Below, in pieces: positions 4,775-8,437 of a stretch of 8,437 bases of DNA. The DNA lies in assembly GCA_934427095.1 (NCBI GenBank), contig CAKRYM010000055.1:1-8437 (forward strand), written 5' to 3'. The notes under the pieces are model-generated. The model saw nothing but the letters and a program-made list of their open reading frames with translations. It was not told the DNA's origin and searched no databases. The position numbers and the translations under genes were made by a program. How positions within the stretch are numbered: position 1 is the first letter of the stretch; every line of letters starts with the position of its first letter. The stretch comes from an uncultured Bacillota bacterium (GTDB taxonomy: Bacteria; Bacillota; Dehalobacteriia; UBA4068).

Positions 4775-6151
4775 ATGCCCACTTTTTCCACAGAGGATGT
4801 GATTGCCGCCATCGCTACCCCAGCGGGGTCCGGCGGTGTGGGAATTATCCGCATCAGCGGAAAGCAGACCGCTGAGATTCTCTGCCAGGTCTTTTCCCAA
4901 GGGGAAAAGGCGGTAAATCAGCCTAGGCAAATGGTGTATGGGGAAATCGGCCCCAAGGAAAACCCCCTAGACGACGGCTTTGGGGTGTATTTTGCCGCTC
5001 CCTTTTCCTATACCGGGGAAAACAGCGCGGAGCTCCATTGCCATGGTAGCTGGGTTTTGCTTACCCAGGTCTTAGAAGCAGTGTTGGCTCATGGGGCCAG
5101 AATGGCTTTGCCCGGGGAATTTACCTTACGGGCATTCTTACAGGGGAAAATCGACCTTTCCCAGGCGGAATCGGTCCAGGAACTGATCGACGCCCGCACC
5201 CCCGCTGCCTGTGCTTTGGCCAGGGAAAGACTGCATGGGGCTTTAAAAACCCCGGTGGAAGAAATGGAGCAAAGCCTCCTCTCCCTTTTGGCTGCCATTA
5301 CGGTAGCTGTGGATTTCCCTGAGGATGCAGATGCGCCCACAGCCTCTTCCCTCCTTGCCCAGGTAGATACCTTAATCCGCCAAATGAAAACCATATTGGC
5401 CCAGGCGGATACGGGGATTTTGTATGGTGAGGGGGTAATTTTGGTCTTGGCCGGGCCAGTGAACGCCGGGAAATCCTCTTTGCTCAACGCCTTGCTGCAA
5501 CAGGAAAGGGCCATTGTGACCCAGGAGCCAGGCACCACCCGGGACGTGATTCAGGCGGGGCTGAATTTGGACGGCTTGCCGGTGCAAATCAGCGATACTG
5601 CCGGCTTACGCCAAACGGAAAACCAGGTGGAAGCCTTAGGCATAGAAAAAAGCCGCTCCGCTTTAGCGGAAGCCGCTTTGCAATTGGTGGTGTTGGATTT
5701 GTCTAGCCCGGATGCCTTAGGGGATTTGGCTAATCTTGCTTTGCCCTCTTTAGCCCCAGGGCAAAAACGGGCCTATGCCTGGAATAAGCTGGACTTATGC
5801 CCTACTTTGCCTGAGCTTCCTTGGCCCACGGACGGGCCCAGCTTCATGGTTTCCGCCCGTACCGGAGCAGGCTTGCTTTCCTTGGTGCAGGGGTTAAAAA
5901 CTCTGCTCCTAGGGGAAATCCAAACAAGCCCTGCGGCTGGCGCTGTGGGTAATCTCCGGCAAAAAGAGGCTTTACAGGCTGCCTTAGAAAGTTTGCAGGC
6001 CGCTTGTCTTGCTTTGCAAGGGGGGATGCCCCTGGATTTTTGCGGCTTAGATTTGGAAAACGCCGCCACTTACTTAGGGGAAATCACGGGCCGCACCGCT
6101 TCGGCGGAATTACTGGATACCATTTTTTCCCGCTTTTGCTTGGGCAAATAA
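4775..6151 (+). CDS. mnmE: tRNA modification GTPase MnmE
   Basis: MnmE and MnmG together install the carboxymethylaminomethyl (or related) group at C5 of wobble uridine 34 in certain tRNAs, using a folate one-carbon unit, FAD and GTP. The product is 458 residues (E. coli 454). It has an N-terminal folate-binding domain (1 to about 120, with PGEFTLRAFLQGKIDLSQAE), a helical domain, and an inserted G domain: G1 GPVNAGKSS (227-235), G2 GTTRD (253-257), G3 DTAG (274-277), Glu286 matching E. coli catalytic Glu282, and G4 NKLD (337-340). It ends FCLGK, with Cys455 matching E. coli Cys451. G1 departs from the usual GRPNAGKS, but Asn230 (potassium ligand in E. coli), Lys233 and Ser234 remain. The ATG at 4775 follows AAAGGAGAG; the upstream in-frame extension would run through the terminator and is rejected. 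Confidence 0.97.
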   Translation: MPTFSTEDVIAAIATPAGSGGVGIIRISGKQTAEILCQVFSQGEKAVNQPRQMVYGEIGPKENPLDDGFGVYFAAPFSYTGENSAELHCHGSWVLLTQVLEAVLAHGARMALPGEFTLRAFLQGKIDLSQAESVQELIDARTPAACALARERLHGALKTPVEEMEQSLLSLLAAITVAVDFPEDADAPTASSLLAQVDTLIRQMKTILAQADTGILYGEGVILVLAGPVNAGKSSLLNALLQQERAIVTQEPGTTRDVIQAGLNLDGLPVQISDTAGLRQTENQVEALGIEKSRSALAEAALQLVVLDLSSPDALGDLANLALPSLAPGQKRAYAWNKLDLCPTLPELPWPTDGPSFMVSARTGAGLLSLVQGLKTLLLGEIQTSPAAGAVGNLRQKEALQAALESLQAACLALQGGMPLDFCGLDLENAATYLGEITGRTASAELLDTIFSRFCLGK

Positions 6152-6156
6152 AGAGG

Positions 6157-6186
6157 GGGAAAACATGGGGTCTTTTTCCCTTTTTT
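6157..6186 (+). terminator. Candidate terminator after mnmE
   Basis: GGGAAAA (6157-6163) pairs with TTTTCCC (6174-6180) over a 10-nt loop, followed by six T. The stem has only three G-C pairs, so strength is uncertain. An alternative pairing uses TTTTCCCC at 6183-6190. Confidence 0.45.
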
Positions 6187-6270
6187 CCCCAATTTTTCCT
6201 CTTTTTCCACAATTTGTGGGATTCCTTTTTCCCAAGAGGACAAGATACAGTCTTTTCCCAAAAAGTCACT

Positions 6271-6311
6271 AAAGTTATCCACATCTTTTGGGAAAGCCTG
6301 TGGATAACTTT
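6271..6311. repeat. Perfect 13-bp inverted repeat carrying two convergent DnaA boxes
   Basis: AAAGTTATCCACA (6271-6283) is repeated exactly in inverse as TGTGGATAACTTT (6299-6311), with a 15-bp spacer. Each arm contains a perfect DnaA box: 6275-6283 on plus and 6299-6307 on minus. The symmetry extends 4 bp beyond each 9-mer. It lies just upstream of the candidate mnmG promoter. Confidence 0.85.
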
Positions 6312-6342
6312 TTGATCCCTTGGGGGTGCTTTTTGCTATACA
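6312..6342 (+). promoter_or_regulatory. Candidate mnmG promoter (extended -10 type)
   Basis: TATACA at 6337-6342 is preceded by TGC, giving an extended -10. A weak -35, TTGATC, is at 6312-6317 with a 19-bp spacer. Transcription would start near 6349. The inverted DnaA boxes end directly at the -35 and another box lies downstream, so DnaA could control this promoter. Confidence 0.4.
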
Positions 6343-6391
6343 ACCTGGTTTAGCAGGACTTTTATTGAAAATGAAAGAAAGTGGAGTAACG

Positions 6392-8284
6392 ATGATTTTA
6401 TCCACAATTCCAAAAACATCTTATGCGGTGGTGGTGGTTGGGGGCGGTCATGCCGGGGCGGAAGCAGCCTTGGCCGCAGCCCGGATGGGGGTAAAAACTC
6501 TTCTTGTCACCATGGAAATTTCCGCCATTGCTTTGGCCCCTTGTAACCCGGCCATTGGCGGCCCGGCCAAAAGCATTGTGGTCAGAGAAGTGGACGCCAT
6601 GGGCGGCGCCATGGGGGAAATCACCGACCAATCCCAAATCCAAATCCGTATGCTGAACACCTCTAAGGGCCCGGCGGTACGGGCTTTGCGGGCGCAAATT
6701 GACAAAGCCTTGTATCAGCATCTCATGCAGGAAAAGCTCTTTTGCCAGGAAAACCTGGATATCTTGGTGGCGGAAGCCGCTGCTCTTTCCCTGAAAAATG
6801 GGGAAGTCCAAGGCTTAGTCCTGTCTGATGGCAGCGTGATTTCCTGCCCCACGGTGGTCCTTTGCAGCGGTACATATTTAAACGGTCAGGTCCTAATGGG
6901 GGAGGAAAGCTTCCCTTCCGGCCCGGTGGGGCATGAGCCCAGCCTTTTGTTGGGGGAATATTTGCGGGGAGAAGGTTTAGCCATGACCCGCTTTAAAACC
7001 GGCACCCCGGCTCGGGTGGCTAAGGACAGCATTGATTTTTCCCGTACCCAAAGGCAGGACGGGGAAAAGGATCTCTGCTTTTCCTTTTTGACCAAACCAG
7101 GCCAATACAACCGGCCCTCTATTCCCTGCTGGCTTTCTTGGACCACGGAAGAAACCCACGCCATTATTCGGCAAAATTTGCATCTTTCCCCTTTATACAG
7201 CGGCCGCATCCAAGGGGTGGGGCCAAGATATTGCCCGAGTATTGAGGATAAATTGGTCCGTTTCCCAGACCGCAACAGCCATCAGCTTTTCTTGGAGCCG
7301 GAAGGGGAACATTCGCCGGAATATTATGTCCAGGGCATGAGCACTTCTCTGCCCCTTTGGGTACAGGAAGCCTTTTTGCGCACCATACCCGGGTTGGAAA
7401 AAGTGCAAATCCTGAAACCCGCTTATGCCATTGAATACGATTGTTTAGACCCCTTGCAATTATCCCCCACCTTTGCCCATAAAGAAATCAAAGGCCTCTT
7501 TTGCGCCGGGCAAATCAACGGCACCTCCGGTTATGAGGAAGCAGCGGGCCAAGGCCTTTTGGCCGGGGCCAATGCCGCGGCTTGGGTCAAGGGCTTAGCC
7601 CCTTTGGTGTTGAACAGGGCCCAGGCCTATTTGGGGGTGTTGGCAGATGACTTGACCACCAAAGGGGTGGACGAGCCCTATCGCCTCTTTACCAGCCGGG
7701 CGGAATATCGCTTATTGCTCAGGCAAAACAATGCGGATTTACGCTTAACCCCCTTGGCGATGAAGTACGGCTTAATCAGCCCTGAAAGGGCGGAAGCCTT
7801 CCTCTCCCGCAAAGGAGAGATCGAAAAAGAAGCAGCACGCCTGGAAAAGGAAAGGCCAACCATGGCTATGCTGAATGCCTTGTCCATTCCCCCGGCTGCG
7901 GATCAGACCCTAGCCACCTTGCTCAGGCGGCCGGAATTGACCTATGAAAAGATCGCTTCCCTTTCGCCGGCGCCTGCTCCCTTAAGCCCCCAGTCTGCGG
8001 AAGAGGTGGAAACCATGGTCAAATACCAGGGTTATATTGAGAAACAGCTGGAGCAGGTAAAGCGTTTCCAAGCCTTGGAGGAAAAACGCCTCCCCCTGGA
8101 TTTGGATTATCGTAGCCTTCCCGCCTTGTCCAAGGAAGCCCAGGAAAAGCTGAATCAGCTGCACCCCCTGAGCATCGGCCAAGCTTCCCGCATCAGCGGG
8201 GTTTCCCCAGCGGACCTTTCCGTGCTGCTTTTTTCCTTAAAAAGCGGCCGGTTGCAGGAAAAGAAAAAAGGAGAAAACAAATGA
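6392..8284 (+). CDS. mnmG: tRNA uridine-5-carboxymethylaminomethyl modification enzyme MnmG (GidA)
   Basis: The FAD-dependent partner of MnmE in U34 wobble modification. The product is 630 residues, the usual length. It shows an N-terminal FAD-binding GGGHAG (17-22), CNPAIGGPAKSIVVRE with Cys51 (E. coli Cys47), the family signature GVGPRYCPSIEDK (275-287) with Cys281 (E. coli Cys277), and the second signature CAGQINGTSGYEEAAGQG (371-388). The C-terminal helical domain that contacts MnmE and tRNA is intact (YIEKQLEQVKRF through IGQASRISGVSPADLSVLL). The ATG at 6392 is preceded by GGAG at 6383-6386 with 5-nt spacing; an ATG at 6371 and a TTG at 6320 lie in frame but lack a ribosome binding site. 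The TGA overlaps the rsmG ATG. Regulation by DnaA is inferred from the boxes around its promoter. Confidence 0.97.
   Translation: MILSTIPKTSYAVVVVGGGHAGAEAALAAARMGVKTLLVTMEISAIALAPCNPAIGGPAKSIVVREVDAMGGAMGEITDQSQIQIRMLNTSKGPAVRALRAQIDKALYQHLMQEKLFCQENLDILVAEAAALSLKNGEVQGLVLSDGSVISCPTVVLCSGTYLNGQVLMGEESFPSGPVGHEPSLLLGEYLRGEGLAMTRFKTGTPARVAKDSIDFSRTQRQDGEKDLCFSFLTKPGQYNRPSIPCWLSWTTEETHAIIRQNLHLSPLYSGRIQGVGPRYCPSIEDKLVRFPDRNSHQLFLEPEGEHSPEYYVQGMSTSLPLWVQEAFLRTIPGLEKVQILKPAYAIEYDCLDPLQLSPTFAHKEIKGLFCAGQINGTSGYEEAAGQGLLAGANAAAWVKGLAPLVLNRAQAYLGVLADDLTTKGVDEPYRLFTSRAEYRLLLRQNNADLRLTPLAMKYGLISPERAEAFLSRKGEIEKEAARLEKERPTMAMLNALSIPPAADQTLATLLRRPELTYEKIASLSPAPAPLSPQSAEEVETMVKYQGYIEKQLEQVKRFQALEEKRLPLDLDYRSLPALSKEAQEKLNQLHPLSIGQASRISGVSPADLSVLLFSLKSGRLQEKKKGENK
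6398..6406 (+). promoter_or_regulatory. DnaA box inside mnmG codons 3-5
   Basis: A perfect TTATCCACA coincides exactly with the codons for Leu3-Ser4-Thr5 of MnmG, about 50 bp downstream of the predicted transcription start. This N-terminal stretch precedes the conserved FAD-binding fold, so the bases are free to serve as a protein site. Confidence 0.7.
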
Positions 8285-8437
8285 AAGAACGGTTGCGCGT
8301 GATATTTGCCTATTTGGGCATCACTTTACCAGAAGAAGCCACGGACAAATTGGCCCGGCATTGGGATATGCTCATGGAAGCCAATGCCAAATTCAACTTG
8401 ACGGCCATCACGGACCCAGAGGAAGGGGCCCTAAAGC
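8281..8437 (+). CDS. rsmG: 16S rRNA (guanine527-N7)-methyltransferase RsmG/GidB (5' part)
   Basis: RsmG methylates N7 of G527 in 16S rRNA using S-adenosylmethionine. Only the first 52 codons are in the window, out of about 210-240. The family-typical N-terminal block is present: a helical stretch, then HWDMLMEANAKFNLTAITDPEE (27-48) with the NLTAI motif at 39-43. The methyltransferase fold lies beyond the right edge. The ATG overlaps the mnmG stop (ATGA), and AAGGAG (8268-8273) inside mnmG is 7 nt upstream, so it is very likely co-transcribed and translationally coupled with mnmG. The mnmG-rsmG (gidA-gidB) pairing is widely conserved. Confidence 0.93.
   Translation, partial: MKERLRVIFAYLGITLPEEATDKLARHWDMLMEANAKFNLTAITDPEEGALK

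Larger units (their letters stand above)
6152..6391. other. mnmE-mnmG intergenic region with a second DnaA box cluster
   Basis: This 240-bp gap holds a terminator-like hairpin after mnmE, two pyrimidine-only tracts on the plus strand (6171-6190 and 6193-6208), a near-match DnaA box TTTTCCACA (6203-6211) within a small palindrome, two perfect inverted DnaA boxes, and a candidate mnmG promoter. No gene is seen in it. In E. coli the oriC itself adjoins mnmG (gidA), which makes boxes here notable. Confidence 0.7.

Noticed and set aside
6320..6391. TTG-started 24-codon upstream extension of mnmG
   Set aside because: It lacks a ribosome binding site and overlaps the candidate promoter; GGAG at 6383-6386 supports the ATG at 6392, and the resulting protein has the usual length.

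Overview
The window is the origin-proximal core of a bacterial chromosome, most likely from a Firmicute (Bacillota). It holds, in order, dnaA (minus strand, cut by the left edge), the dnaA-rpmH intergenic region with perfect DnaA boxes, then rpmH, rnpA, yidD, yidC, jag (khpB), mnmE, mnmG and the start of rsmG, all on the plus strand. This gene order and divergence are typical of Firmicutes. The MnmG motif GGPAK(S)IVVRE, the Jag protein and the GGAGG-type ribosome binding sites point the same way. Base composition looks near 50 percent GC by eye. A Negativicutes or clostridial origin is plausible, but I cannot assign a genus.

Layout. 1-823: 5' part of dnaA with a GTG start. 824-1311: origin-type intergenic region with four perfect TTATCCACA boxes, a probable dnaA promoter, a triplet of GTGCC repeats at an 11-bp period, and a perfect-consensus sigma-A-type promoter for rpmH. 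1312-1987: rpmH, rnpA and yidD in a tightly overlapped chain (TGATG and ATGA junctions). 1988-2153: a regulatory gap with a candidate promoter, an operator-like inverted repeat, a small leader ORF and a strong hairpin next to the yidC ribosome binding site. 2154-4710: yidC and jag, both with unusually long charged extensions. 4711-4774: a terminator-like hairpin. 4775-6151: mnmE. 6152-6391: a second set of DnaA boxes around a candidate mnmG promoter. 6392-8437: mnmG, and rsmG overlapping it by ATGA.

The genes cover replication initiation (DnaA), ribosome and tRNA maturation (L34, the RNase P protein, MnmE/MnmG for wobble U34 modification, RsmG for 16S rRNA methylation) and membrane protein insertion (YidD, YidC), with the RNA-binding protein Jag next to the insertase. 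All genes point away from the putative origin, so they are co-directional with replication.

I found no mobile element, CRISPR array, tRNA or rRNA, and no sign of a wholly new system; this is a conserved housekeeping locus. The points most worth checking are the DnaA boxes around the mnmG promoter, the structured yidC leader, and the long tails on YidC and Jag.
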